Source: CAVVEC01 sp963747105 | GTDB lineage: Bacteria > Acidobacteriota > Terriglobia > Terriglobales > Acidobacteriaceae | Length of the DNA stretch: 64,000 nucleotides | Direction: 5' to 3' | Assembly: GCA_963747105.1 (NCBI GenBank) | Contig: CAVVEC010000009.1 | Coordinates: 1 to 64,000, forward strand | Part shown: one piece after another, positions 24,732 through 33,502 of the stretch | How the letters are laid out: every line of letters begins with the position of its first letter | Position numbering within the stretch: the first letter of the stretch is position 1 | Made by a program: the position numbers and the translations under genes | The notes under the pieces: model-generated | Told to the model about the DNA's origin: nothing | Seen by the model: the letters and a program-made list of their open reading frames with translations, nothing else | The model's database searches: none

Positions 24732-26080
24732 ATGGCGGACGGCTCCGACAAGACGTTTTACCTCGAAACCTTTGGTTGCCAGATGAATGTGCATGACTCG
24801 GAAAAGGTCGTCGGCACGCTCGTTTCCGAGGGATACCGCCAGGTTCCGACCGTCGAGGAAGCCGGGCTGATCCTCTACAACACCTGCTCCATCCGCGACA
24901 AAGCCGAGCAGAAAGTCTTTCACCGGCTCGCCGACTACAAGAAGCTTCAGGCCCAGGGCAAGAAATTCGGCGTGCTGGGCTGCGTGGCGCAGCAGGAAGG
25001 CGAAAAGATTTTCGAGCGCGCGCCGCATGTTTCGCTGGTATGCGGATCGGCGTCGTATCGCAATCTGCCGCAGATGCTGATCCAAATCGAAGAGGTGCAA
25101 ATCGAGGCAGGGAAGCCGTTGCGCGTCACCGGACTCGACGACCGCGAAACTGACGAATGCTTCGAAACCGAATTCACCGCCCGCACCAATCCGCATCGCG
25201 GTTACATCACCATCATTGAAGGCTGCGACAAGTTCTGCGCTTACTGCGTCGTGCCCTTTACCCGCGGCAAAGAGCGCAGCCGGACCTCGGAGTCGGTGCT
25301 GGCCGAAGCCCGCCAGATGGCCGATCTGGGCTATACCGAAATCCAGTTGCTCGGCCAGAACGTGAATTCCTACAAAGATCCGGCAGGGAAGCAAGACCTT
25401 CGCCGAATTGCTGGCGGCGGTCGGCGAGGTTCCGGGCATCAGGCGGGTGCGGTTTACCACTTCGCATCCCAGAGATTTTGGCCGTGACATTATCGACGCC
25501 ATCGACGCCGTTCCCACGCTCTGCGACCACGTCCATCTGCCGGTGCAGAGCGGCTCCACCCGCGTGCTGGATGCCATGCAGCGGCTTTACACCCGCGAGC
25601 AATATCTGGAACGCATCGCATGGATAAAGGCGGCGCAGCGGGAGATCAGCATTACCAGCGACATCATCGTCGGGTTTCCGGGCGAGACCGAGGCCGACTT
25701 CGAGGAAACTTTGTCGCTGCTCGACGAAGTCGAATACGATAGCATCTTCGGGTTCAAGTATTCGCCCCGGCCCAACACTCCGTCGCTGACGCCTGGAGGA
25801 CGCCATCCCCGACGAGGAGAAAGCCCGCCGCCTGGCGGTGCTGAACGAGAAGCAGCGCGAGATCCAAAGCAGGCGCAATCGAAAGCATCTGGGGAAGATT
25901 GTTGAAGTAATGGTTGAAGGGAAGAACGAAGCCCGCGCCCAGTGGATCGGCCGGACCTCCCAGAATAAGGTCTTGAATTTCACGGCTCCGGCAGGCGCGG
26001 TGCCGAGTGTCGGCGGCTACGTAACGGTGGTTACTACCGGCTGTTTTCCCAACAGCCTTCTGGGCGAAATGGTGGTATAA
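24732..26080 (+). CDS. miaB: tRNA-2-methylthio-N6-dimethylallyladenosine synthase MiaB, frameshifted
   Basis: A radical-SAM methylthiotransferase that thiolates A37 of tRNAs. The UPF0004 domain (FGCQMNVHDSEKV, YNTCSIRDKAEQKV, GVLGCVAQQEG) carries one cluster, the radical-SAM triad is IIEGCDKFCAYCVVPF, and a C-terminal TRAM domain (MVEGKNEARAQWIGRT) binds RNA. Two single-base insertions, near 25393 (after GGGAAG) and near 25791 (after CTGACG), divide it into three frames; removing them restores a protein of about 448 residues with no gap. That makes error more likely than decay. Confidence 0.9.
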
Positions 26081-26108
26081 AGCACAGTTGCAATTTCGGG
26101 AGATCACG

Positions 26109-26652
26109 ATGGAAGTCGAAATGAAAATCCGCGGACTGATGATGGATCCCGTCACGAATATGCCGATCGTGATCCTGAAGGATGCGGGCAGCGACACCGT
26201 GCTGCCGATCTGGGTGGGGATTTACGAGGCCAATGCGATCGCGCTGGAGATTGAGAAGGTCAGCACGCCGCGGCCCGATGACCCATGACCTGATCAAGAA
26301 TGTTCTGGTGGGGCTGGATGCGCAGGTGCATAAGGTGGTGGTGACCGAACTGCGGGAAGATACGTTTTATGCGGTGATCTGGCTGGAGCGCGAGGGGCAG
26401 ATTATCAGCATCGATTCGCGGCCGTCGGATGCGCTGGCCCTGGCGTTGCGCGTGGATTGCCCGATCTTTGTGGAAGATGAGGTTCTGAAGAATTCCAAGC
26501 TGGCGGCTACCGCTTCCGACCGCGTCACCAGCGAAGAGCTGCGCAAGTGGCTGGAAGGCCTGAACGACGAGGATCTGGGGCGATATAAGATGTACGGAAT
26601 TTGTAATTTGGTAATTGACAACCTGCAATTTGAAGCCCGCGGGCGCCGATAG
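26109..26652 (+). CDS. DUF151 bifunctional-nuclease-family protein, frameshifted
   Basis: A protein of about 180 residues of the DUF151 family (bifunctional nuclease-like). It has MKIRGLMMDPVTNMPIVILKD, LPIWVGIYEANAIALEIE, LREDTFYAVIWLE and IDSRPSDALALALRVDCPIFV. One extra C near 26277 (GCGGCCC) breaks the frame; correction yields STPRPMTHDLIKNVL, the expected joint. GGGAG precedes the ATG at 26109. The last 15 codons overlap a dispersed AT-rich repeat. It follows miaB by 28 bp and may be cotranscribed with it. Confidence 0.85.
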
Positions 26653-26696
26653 TTTTCGCGGATGAAGATCACCAAATTGCCGATCACTCAATTTAT
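26598..26696. repeat. AT-rich TTTGTAAT/ACCAAATTGC repeat
   Basis: Degenerate words such as AATTTGTAATTTGGTAATTG (26598-) and ATCACCAAATTGC (26667-) recur here and at 30979-31108. The first part lies inside the 3' end of the DUF151 gene. Confidence 0.55.
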
Positions 26697-26708
26697 CAAT
26701 CTTCATGG

Positions 26709-27017
26709 ATGCCGGCCGAACAACTGCAGCAAATCTACCTGGCGGGATTCGAACTCAAGACCTTTGACCGTTTTCCCAAATGCGTGGGAGTGGTGCGGGA
26801 CGACTGCATCGCGCTGCTGGTGCCCTCGCCCGACGGCTTGCAGATGCTCGGGACGCCCGGCTGGCAAATTGGGGAAGTCATGGGCGTTCTGACCGAAGTC
26901 GGCGGGCGGCAGGTGTTCCAGGCCAAGCAGGAAATCGTCGAAGCCACGCCGGAAAGGCTGGAGGCGCTGGACGGCTTCCGACGCGACCTGAAGGAGCTGA
27001 TCGGAAGGGAATTGTAA
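26709..27017 (+). CDS. conserved hypothetical protein, 102 aa
   Basis: A soluble 102-residue alpha/beta protein with a compact domain (YLAGFELKTFDRFPKCVGVVRDDCIALLVP, GWQIGEVMGVLTEVGGRQVFQAK) and an acidic helical end. Codon use looks like the neighbours and there are no frame breaks. It lies between the DUF151 gene and the PilZ gene on the same strand. I recognise no named family and propose no function. Confidence 0.65.
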   Translation: MPAEQLQQIYLAGFELKTFDRFPKCVGVVRDDCIALLVPSPDGLQMLGTPGWQIGEVMGVLTEVGGRQVFQAKQEIVEATPERLEALDGFRRDLKELIGREL

Positions 27018-27135
27018 GTCGTTCCCAAAGAGTAAGGGGACGGCGCGCGGAAGGCTACCGGCGGATTCAAAGTCGTGGGTTCACTCAAGACTTGTGGCCG
27101 CCCTGCCGATAACTCAGGGGTGCGAGGGATTTTCC

Positions 27136-28080
27136 ATGCTATCTCTCGATAAAACCATCAAACCGGCGACTCGCCAGCAGTTGTTGTTCAGCCAGGAATT
27201 GCTGACAGATTCCGATTATCGGAATTCCACTGCCGAGGAGCTGCATCGGTTGGCGCATGACGTCATCCTCTCCGATGATGCCGCCGAACTCGCCGTGGCC
27301 GCCATCTGCAACCAGTTCGGCTGGGCCGCGCACACTCGCCGGCCCTCGGTAACGGATTACTTTGGGTGGCTCGGTCAACGGTCGGGTTCCGTCGGCTCGG
27401 TTCCGGGAGTGGATTACCTCACCGAGTTGCATAAAACGCGCATGAATTTACAGCACCGGTTCGTCCTCCCGGATCCCAAGCGATGGGGAGGAGTGAAGGA
27501 GGCCACTCTGGGATTTATCGGCACATGGTGCGGAAAATATCTGCATGCCCATTTCAGAAAGCCGGACCTGAAGGAGCCTGCGCCAAAGCCGAGAGCTCAG
27601 ACGGATGGGGCAACGACGTTGCAGGAGCGGAACAGGAGTGCTCACAGCCAGCCGGTGTTGTCGGGCGGCGAAGTCGAAGACGTCCAATCCGCTGTCGAAG
27701 AATGCAAGTTGCCCGCGCCGGACGACCGCCGTCGCAACGCTCGCTACGATTGCGAGGGCACCGGACAGACCCGCATTGCAGGCATCTGGAAACCGGTTGA
27801 AGTTCGAGTGCTGAACCTGAGCTTAGGAGGGTGCTACGTTGAGACCGACTGGCCCTCCGACGTCGGCACCCGATTGGAAGTGTTGCTGCGCGTGAATGGC
27901 TTGCCGTTCCGCTCCATGGGAGTGGTAAGAGCAGTCTACGGATCGTCGGGAGTAGGCGTTGAATTTATCGGGATGAGCGCTGTCCGGCAGCGGCAATTGC
28001 GGGACCTTCTGGTGGAATTAGAAGAACGCAGCGTAAAGGAGGAAGCCGGCAAGGGCGGGCCCGGGATGGGCGGGAGTTGA
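27136..28080 (+). CDS. PilZ-domain protein
   Basis: A 314-residue protein. The N-terminal 130 residues are helical (LTDSDYRNSTAEELHRLAHDV) without a known match. A charged, low-complexity linker follows. The C-terminal PilZ domain (about 205-300) has the cyclic-di-GMP signature RRRNAR upstream of NLSLGGCYVET, that is RxxxR and (D/N)xSxxG. It probably acts as a c-di-GMP effector. I prefer the ATG at 27136 after GAGGG; an earlier frame from 27094 adds 14 residues. Confidence 0.8.
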   Translation: MLSLDKTIKPATRQQLLFSQELLTDSDYRNSTAEELHRLAHDVILSDDAAELAVAAICNQFGWAAHTRRPSVTDYFGWLGQRSGSVGSVPGVDYLTELHKTRMNLQHRFVLPDPKRWGGVKEATLGFIGTWCGKYLHAHFRKPDLKEPAPKPRAQTDGATTLQERNRSAHSQPVLSGGEVEDVQSAVEECKLPAPDDRRRNARYDCEGTGQTRIAGIWKPVEVRVLNLSLGGCYVETDWPSDVGTRLEVLLRVNGLPFRSMGVVRAVYGSSGVGVEFIGMSAVRQRQLRDLLVELEERSVKEEAGKGGPGMGGS

Positions 28081-28195
28081 GGCGTGGAGACCGGTTTGGC
28101 GCAGTTTACATAATACCTGTTATCGGACATTATTCAGCACCGCATAAACACTTTCGACACCGACGGCAGAGTCAGGAGGTCCTTCGCTGGGAGCC

Positions 28196-28233
28196 GGGTG
28201 CCCCATGTTTCGCGGTCTTTGCGAAACGTGGGC
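28196..28233. repeat. REP-like palindrome with compensatory stem change
   Basis: The stem reads GTTTCGC...GCGAAAC where other copies read GTCTCGC...GCGAGAC, a paired change that keeps the hairpin. Confidence 0.8.
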
Positions 28234-28293
28234 GGGCGTTGGGACGGGGTTTTCGGGCCACCCATGCGGGGCGTGATCTTTGTTCGATGCCGA

Positions 28294-28313
28294 CCCAGGA
28301 CTTACGTCCTGGG
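28294..28313. repeat. intergenic hairpin with TTA loop
   Basis: CCCAGGACTTACGTCCTGGG is a perfect inverted repeat of the same design as 5166-5185. Confidence 0.65.
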
Positions 28314-28429
28314 CTATTGGCTATCGCCCCTCCAGAGCTGGTGCTTCAGGAACGCCGCAATCTTGCGTGACCCTTTCAAAGCTGCTCCGGAGGCCTAAGG
28401 CAGCGGTTCTTCGCTGGGAGCCGCTCGTT

Positions 28430-28467
28430 CCCACGTCTCGCAAAAGCGGCGAGACATGGGGCACCCC
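28430..28467. repeat. REP-like palindrome, inverted
   Basis: CCCACGTCTCGC...GCGAGACATGGGGCACCCC, opposite in orientation to 28196, with one G-T pair in the stem. Confidence 0.8.
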
Positions 28468-28507
28468 GCTGCCTCAGGATGACAAGTTTGGATGAGGGGG
28501 TTCATTT

Positions 28508-28545
28508 CCACGTTTCACGAAAGGCGCGCGAAACATGGGGCACCC
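28508..28545. repeat. REP-like palindrome, diverged
   Basis: CCACGTTTCACG...CGCGAAACATGGGGCACCC; the stem again uses the GTTTC/GAAAC variant and has drifted near the loop. Confidence 0.75.
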
Positions 28546-28753
28546 GGCGAACCACTCCGCTTCCTGATGACAATGGCAAATTGCACCATTGTCAGCGGGC
28601 TGCGTGCGTACAAGAGTCTTTACGCAGTTGTGTCGGATAGAGCCCTCGGATGTTACGGGTAGCCTGGAAGACACTTAGCCTCAAGGTTCTTCCGGGCCTC
28701 CTTTTCTTTCCCTTCGTCATCTACGCTTAGAAAAGAGGCTCACACAAAACATC

Positions 28754-29470
28754 ATGAAAGTGAATAGTCTGACGATCATCGCGCTCTATTCGTGCCTTTT
28801 GCCGGCTTCGTTGTCCTCTTTTGCGCAATCGGCTAACACTGCGCCAGCAGCAACTGCCCAGGACCAGAAGACCACACCGGCGGCACAGGATCAGACAACC
28901 CAGGACAAGACCAGACAGGAGAAGACGCCGGCACCGGCGGAGAATCTACCCAATGCTCCTTCCAGCACCGCAGCCGCGCCTTCCCTGACAGATCTGGGAT
29001 TTCCCCCGGAGGCGACCCAGGGAAATGCAAAGATTCAGGCGTTGCTCGACAAGCGGACACACATGCTCAAGATTCATCAGCGGCTGGGCTTGATTACGAC
29101 CATTCCTCTGGTGGCGGCGATCTTCTCATCTGCGGGCGCCGGTGGCCACAACAGCAGCTCGACGGGCCGCGACGTGCACCTTGCGTTGGGGGCAGTGGCG
29201 GGCGACCTGTATTGCATCACCGCTTATTATGCGATCCGTGCGCCCAAGCCGCCGGGCACGGTGACCCGCGGGCCGATCAAGTTCCACAAAGCGATGGCCT
29301 GGATTCATGGGCCAGGCATGATTCTGACTCCAATCCTGGGAGCGATGGCCTATTCCCAGAAGAGCAACGGTGAGAAGGTGCATGGGATTGCGTCGGCGCA
29401 CATGCCGGTGGCGATCGTGACGGCGGGGGCGTTTGGGGCCGCTCTGCTGTCGGTTTCTTTTAAGTTCTAG
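28754..29470 (+). CDS. exported membrane protein, possible b-type cytochrome
   Basis: A 238-residue protein with a signal peptide (to about residue 25), a long Gln/Thr/Pro-rich linker and a C-terminal membrane domain of four helices from about residue 100. Histidines sit in or near helices (HMLKIHQRLG, VHLALGAVAG, FHKAMAWIHGPGM, VHGIASAHMP), a pattern that could ligate heme as in cytochrome b561-like proteins. It precedes a YceI-like gene by eight bases, and YceI proteins are often encoded with b561-type partners. The heme proposal is inference from histidine placement and context. Confidence 0.55.
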   Translation: MKVNSLTIIALYSCLLPASLSSFAQSANTAPAATAQDQKTTPAAQDQTTQDKTRQEKTPAPAENLPNAPSSTAAAPSLTDLGFPPEATQGNAKIQALLDKRTHMLKIHQRLGLITTIPLVAAIFSSAGAGGHNSSSTGRDVHLALGAVAGDLYCITAYYAIRAPKPPGTVTRGPIKFHKAMAWIHGPGMILTPILGAMAYSQKSNGEKVHGIASAHMPVAIVTAGAFGAALLSVSFKF

Positions 29471-29478
29471 GAGCACTG

Positions 29479-30015
29479 ATGAAGAAAATCCTGATCGCCC
29501 TCGTGCTTCTGGCGACTCTTGCGTTTGCCGGAACGGATGGCCAATGGGTGCTGGAACAATGCACTCTCACCTATCATGCCGCGCACCCGCTGCACGAGAG
29601 CGAAGGTGTGAGCCACGCGGCCCGAGGCAAGGGCGTTTGCCACGCAGGAGAGTGCGATTTCCTGATCGCGGTGCCGGTGAAGTCGTTTGACTCAGGGGAC
29701 AGCAATCGCGATCTGCACATGCTGCAAGTGACGCGCGGGGCGCAGTTTCCCATGGTCATGGTGCGAACCCGAATCCCCGAATCCGAACTCACATCAGCAA
29801 CGATCCATCTTGATCTGGAAATCGAGTTCGCGGGTCAGACCGCCCACTACAAGGAGGTTCCCTTCCACTTGGTGACCCAAGGCAACCAGACTCGAATGTC
29901 AGGAACGATTCCAGCCACGTTGCCGGATTTCAAAATCGAGCCGCCGTCGCTCTTAACGATCCCCATCAAGAATGACATCCCGGTGCGGGTGGAGATGACC
30001 TGGCATCCCCTGTGA
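29479..30015 (+). CDS. YceI-like periplasmic protein
   Basis: A 178-residue protein with a signal peptide (LLATLAFAG) and a YceI-type barrel: WVLEQCTLTYHAAHPLHESEGVSHAARG, VPVKSFDSGDSNRDLHMLQV, TIHLDLEIEFAGQTAHYKEV and a KIEPPSLLTIPIKNDIPVRVEM end. It has three cysteines in the first half, unlike the YceI at 16487. GGAGC lies upstream of the ATG. It forms an operon with the preceding histidine-rich membrane protein. Confidence 0.75.
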   Translation: MKKILIALVLLATLAFAGTDGQWVLEQCTLTYHAAHPLHESEGVSHAARGKGVCHAGECDFLIAVPVKSFDSGDSNRDLHMLQVTRGAQFPMVMVRTRIPESELTSATIHLDLEIEFAGQTAHYKEVPFHLVTQGNQTRMSGTIPATLPDFKIEPPSLLTIPIKNDIPVRVEMTWHPL

Positions 30016-30045
30016 ACAGAGGGCGGATCTCCGCGCTGCAAGTTC

Positions 30046-30978
30046 TTATTTAGCGGTGCGACTCGCCAGTTGTGGCGCAGGGTCTGCTGCCAGCACGATC
30101 TTGGGGTGGAACAGGGTTCCGGCGATGCGGGTGGCAATGGCGATCAGTTCCCTCTGCCCGTAAAAGACCTTCACCTGCCGCGCGCGGGAGAGTTCGGGAA
30201 GGTTGACGGCGCGGCCGGTGCGGATCATCGCGGCGGTTTCGTCGGTGGTGGTCACGCTGGGAAACTGAGGTAGGATTTCGCGGGGATGGACGAACACATT
30301 GTCGATCCTGCCATCTTGCACGGCTTGTTCCAGATCCTCAAGAGTATGGGCGTCGGCCAGTTGGAATTCGGCAACTGCCGTGCGGCGCAAGGATTCGAGG
30401 TGAGCGCCGCATCCCATGTGTTGACCCATGTCGTGGGCCACGGAGCGCATGTAGGTTCCGGACGCGACCCGGGCGCGAAAACTGGCGCGGTTTTTATTTG
30501 CGCTGTCCGCGCTGTCCACGCTTAGAATCTCAAATTCTTTGACCTCGACTTGTACCGGCTTGAGCGGCACGTCTTTGCGTTGGCGGGCGAGCTTATAGGC
30601 AGGGACGCCCTGAATCTTCTTGGCGGAAAACGGCGGCGGCATCTGCTCGATCACGCCCTCAAAGCGGCGGGCGAGTTCGCGCACCTCTTCAAGTGATACG
30701 TGAACTGTCTGGGCCGGGCTGCTGGGCTCGCCCTGCGCATCATAGGTATCGGTGGCAAAGCCAAAGCGGATCACGCCCTCATAGGCTTTCTCCGAAGACA
30801 CATAGAACTGGGCCAACCGGGTGAGGTTGCCGACCAGGAGCGGCAGGACGCCGGTCGCCAGGGGGTCGAGGGTGCCCAGGTGACCGACTGAGCGCTCGTG
30901 CAGGATGCGGCGCACTCGGTTGACCACGTCGTGGGAAGTCAGGCCGGCAGGCTTGTCGATGATGAGAACGCCGTTCAT
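30046..30978 (-). CDS. truB: tRNA pseudouridine(55) synthase TruB
   Basis: A 310-residue TruB that makes pseudouridine 55 in tRNA. The catalytic aspartate is D38 in GHLGTLDPLATGVLP; KPAGLTSHDVV, AYEGVIRFGFATDTYDAQGE, ARVASGTYMRSVAHDMG and a C-terminal PUA-like part are present. It is intact. The start at 30978 fits the family (MNGVLIIDKPAG). Transcribed toward the YceI gene, with an AT-rich repeat behind its start. Confidence 0.95.
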   Translation of the reverse strand: MNGVLIIDKPAGLTSHDVVNRVRRILHERSVGHLGTLDPLATGVLPLLVGNLTRLAQFYVSSEKAYEGVIRFGFATDTYDAQGEPSSPAQTVHVSLEEVRELARRFEGVIEQMPPPFSAKKIQGVPAYKLARQRKDVPLKPVQVEVKEFEILSVDSADSANKNRASFRARVASGTYMRSVAHDMGQHMGCGAHLESLRRTAVAEFQLADAHTLEDLEQAVQDGRIDNVFVHPREILPQFPSVTTTDETAAMIRTGRAVNLPELSRARQVKVFYGQRELIAIATRIAGTLFHPKIVLAADPAPQLASRTAK

Positions 30979-31108
30979 GGATATTTGGTAATTTGTAGTT
31001 GGGTAATTTGTAATTGAGTAACGTGCGAGGCATCCTTCATGCGATACTCGCCGCTCTTTTAGAAATTAGCAAATTGTCAATTACAAATCACCAAATTGCA
31101 AATCACTG
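30979..31108. repeat. AT-rich repeat between truB and the rhomboid gene
   Basis: Several copies of TAATTTGTA-like words on the left and their complements (AAATTGTCAATTACAAATC, ACCAAATTGCAAATCAC) on the right face each other across about 50 bp, related to 26598-26696. Confidence 0.55.
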
Positions 31109-31124
31109 AATCTCGTAATCCCTT

Positions 31125-31832
31125 ATGATTCCTATCCGCGACGACACGCCCCGGTTCAGCACGCCGTATGTCACATACTTCATTATCGCGCTGAATACGC
31201 TGGTGTTCCTGTTTGAATTGTCGGTAGGAGGGGAGGGTCATCGGGCGCTGAACAGCTTGATGTATCAGTTTGGCGTGGTGCCGATGCGCTTTGAGCGGGC
31301 GCTGGCGGGGTCGGGTCACTATTCTTTACCCGGCCTGTTACTTACTATCCTGACCTCGATGTTTCTGCACGCCTCATGGCTGCACATTATCGGCAATATG
31401 TGGGTGCTGTGGATTTTCGGCGACAACATTGAAGATTATCTCGGCCACTTCCCGTACCTGCTGTTTTATCTGGTGAGCGGATTCGCCGCCATGTTCACGC
31501 ACATTCTGCTGAATGCGGGGTCCAACGTGCCCAGCGTGGGGGCGAGCGGGGCAATTGCCGGAGTGATGGGCGGATATTTTGTGTTGTATCCCAGGGCCCG
31601 TGTGATGACGTGGTTTCCTCCTATATTTTTCTTCCATCTGCCCGCTTGGTTGGTTCTGGGATATTGGTTCTTTATGCAATTCTTGAGCGGAGCCGCGACT
31701 TCGATCGCGGAAACCAGCCAGACCAGCGGCGGGGTTGCGTTCTGGGCACACGTGGGGGGCTTCGTTGCGGGCATTGTGCTGATTAAGGTCATGCCGGAGC
31801 GGCCGCGGCGGTATCGGTATGCGTCGTGGTAG
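31125..31832 (+). CDS. rhomboid-family intramembrane serine protease
   Basis: A 235-residue rhomboid with six predicted helices. The catalytic serine is S141 in VGASGAIAG, the base is H209 in WAHVGGFVAG, and the HIIGNMWVLW oxyanion asparagine is near 91. The N-terminal PIRDDTPRFSTPYVTYFIIALN is typical of the bacterial subgroup. It cleaves transmembrane segments of unknown client proteins. The gene is intact and apparently monocistronic. Confidence 0.92.
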   Translation: MIPIRDDTPRFSTPYVTYFIIALNTLVFLFELSVGGEGHRALNSLMYQFGVVPMRFERALAGSGHYSLPGLLLTILTSMFLHASWLHIIGNMWVLWIFGDNIEDYLGHFPYLLFYLVSGFAAMFTHILLNAGSNVPSVGASGAIAGVMGGYFVLYPRARVMTWFPPIFFFHLPAWLVLGYWFFMQFLSGAATSIAETSQTSGGVAFWAHVGGFVAGIVLIKVMPERPRRYRYASW

Positions 31833-31904
31833 GCGTCGGCTCGCACGGGCGAGAGGGTCGCGCCTACACCGTATCCGCAGGCGGGAAGCCGCTATAATCG
31901 TTGG

Positions 31905-32522
31905 GTGAGTTCAGTTTCTGTCAAACAAATAGCGTCGGCAGATTTCCCTACCCGCTGGGGCAAGTTTCGTATTTTCGGATTTCAGGGAGAATTTGGCCAA
32001 GGCAAGCAGCGGCAGAAGGAAGAAGCCGTGGCCCTGGTGATGGGAGAAGTGCAATCCGGGGCTCCGCTGGTGCGCATTCATTCGCAGTGCCTCACCGGAG
32101 ACGTGTTCGGCTCGCTGCGCTGCGACTGCCGCCAGCAACTGGAGATGGCGCTCGCCATGATCGCCGAGCAAGGCGCGGGCGTGCTCATCTACGAACAGCA
32201 GGAGGGGCGCGGCATTGGCCTGATGGCGAAGCTGCAAGCCTATGCACTGCAGGACTCTGGGCTGGACACGGTGGAGGCGAATGAGCGCCTGGGCTTTAAG
32301 GCGGATCAGCGCGAGTTCGCCATGCCTGCGGAGATTTTGAAGGCGCTTGGCGTGAGTCGGGTCCGGCTGCTGTCCAACAATCCCGATAAAGTGGCGGCGC
32401 TCGAGCGGGGAGGGATTGAGGTCACCGAGCGAGTGCCTTGCGAAGTCTTGCCCAGCATCCACGCCGAGGATTACCTCAAAACGAAAAAAGAGAAGATGGG
32501 GCATCTGTTCACGTCGCGCTAG
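31905..32522 (+). CDS. ribA: GTP cyclohydrolase II (RibA)
   Basis: A 205-residue GTP cyclohydrolase II, which opens GTP to the first riboflavin precursor. Zinc cysteines are C62, C73 and C75 (C-x10-C-x-C), the RIHSQCLTGDVFGSLRCDC block and YEQQEGRGIGLMAKLQAY are diagnostic, and SNNPDKVAALERGGI binds GTP. No DHBP synthase domain is fused. The GTG at 31905 starts the family-like N terminus. Other rib genes are not in the window. Confidence 0.93.
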   Translation: MSSVSVKQIASADFPTRWGKFRIFGFQGEFGQGKQRQKEEAVALVMGEVQSGAPLVRIHSQCLTGDVFGSLRCDCRQQLEMALAMIAEQGAGVLIYEQQEGRGIGLMAKLQAYALQDSGLDTVEANERLGFKADQREFAMPAEILKALGVSRVRLLSNNPDKVAALERGGIEVTERVPCEVLPSIHAEDYLKTKKEKMGHLFTSR

Positions 32523-32595
32523 ACACCTTGCAGATTGCATAGGGCGGCCGTCCTTGTGTGCGCGTGACTGGAGCACGGGGCGGGAGTTTTCGCGC

Positions 32596-33438
32596 CTACA
32601 TTGGCCAGATGCCCAGCGCGGTTCCGCTGAGAATCTGCTTGCGGGTTTCTTCCTTCAACGCCAGAGCGCGAAATTCGTCGAGATTTTTCTTGATGTCCGG
32701 TACGCCGGGCCCTGGCCAGTCGGTGCCGAAGAGAGTCTTGTGAGCGATTTCTTCCAGCCGGGGGAAATACTTCAGCAAGGTCTTGGGGGGAATTCCGCTG
32801 ATGTCGAGAAACACATTGGGATGCCGGCGTACCAGGAAGAAGGCGGTGTGCATCCACAGCGGGCGCCCGCCATGCGCGAGCAGGATTTTGAGCTTAGGGA
32901 AGTCCACGGCTACATCGTCGATGTGGATCGGATCACCGTACTTGTTGCGGGCCCCGGGAAATACCGACGTCCCGGTGTGAAACATCACCGGAATGCCATT
33001 GGCCTCGGCGGCGCGGTAGATGATCTCCAACTCTTTCATTCCGGTCAGGTAATCGTTGGGAAAAAGCAACTGGTGGGGGGGATGGATTTTGATCAGCCGA
33101 ATCTGGAGCCGGAGCAGTTGCTCCATGTCCGCCAGCACATTGGACGTGTGCCGGGGATGCAGGCTACCGCAGGAGATCAGGCGCTTGGGACTTTCTTTGA
33201 CGTAGTCGGCGACAAATTGGTTGACGCCGGAAGTGAACCCGATGATTTCGGGCGCGACGTAGTTGATAAGCACCGCCCGTTCGACGCCAGCTTCGTCGAG
33301 GAACTTCAGGAAGGCCTTTGGAGAACGGCAGAATTCGACGATCTGGTCGTAGTTGGGGCGCCTTCGCTTCATCAATTCCAGCGCCTGCGGCTTGAACATT
33401 TCAATCGGCTGGATATGAATGTGGCAGTCAGTGATCAT
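32596..33438 (-). CDS. amidohydrolase-2 family metal-dependent hydrolase
   Basis: A 280-residue TIM-barrel amidohydrolase of the type that includes ACMSD and gamma-resorcylate decarboxylase. Metal-site signatures are DCHIHI at residues 4-9, PVMFHTG, ILLAHGG and the final FGTDWPG aspartate. Substrate unknown; its place 65 bp behind the 4-hydroxybenzoyl-CoA reductase genes on the same strand suggests an aromatic acid or ring-cleavage intermediate, possibly by decarboxylation. The gene is intact. Confidence 0.75.
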   Translation of the reverse strand: MITDCHIHIQPIEMFKPQALELMKRRRPNYDQIVEFCRSPKAFLKFLDEAGVERAVLINYVAPEIIGFTSGVNQFVADYVKESPKRLISCGSLHPRHTSNVLADMEQLLRLQIRLIKIHPPHQLLFPNDYLTGMKELEIIYRAAEANGIPVMFHTGTSVFPGARNKYGDPIHIDDVAVDFPKLKILLAHGGRPLWMHTAFFLVRRHPNVFLDISGIPPKTLLKYFPRLEEIAHKTLFGTDWPGPGVPDIKKNLDEFRALALKEETRKQILSGTALGIWPM

Positions 33439-33502
33439 ACAGTCGTTGGCCGTTCGTCGTTAATCGCGCGCTAAATCTTAACAGCGGTGTCATCCTGAGC
33501 GA

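Larger units (their letters stand above)
28081..28753. other. intergenic region made of palindromic repeats
   Basis: No gene is supported. The stretch contains three REP-like units (28196, 28430, 28508), a CCCAGGACTTACGTCCTGGG hairpin (28294-28313), and a TTCGCTGGGAGCCG word directly before the units at 28196 and 28430. Confidence 0.7.

Noticed and set aside
24627..25577. A 316-codon frame antisense to the first part of miaB
   Set aside because: The MiaB domains and cysteine motifs are on the plus strand; this is a compositional shadow.
23571..28545. The repeated palindromes considered as a CRISPR array
   Set aside because: Spacing is irregular, orientation alternates, units are scattered over 5 kb and no cas genes are present; the RAYT gene explains them better.
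32416..33474. A 352-codon frame antisense to the amidohydrolase
   Set aside because: The amidohydrolase on the minus strand has all metal-site motifs; the opposite frame has none.
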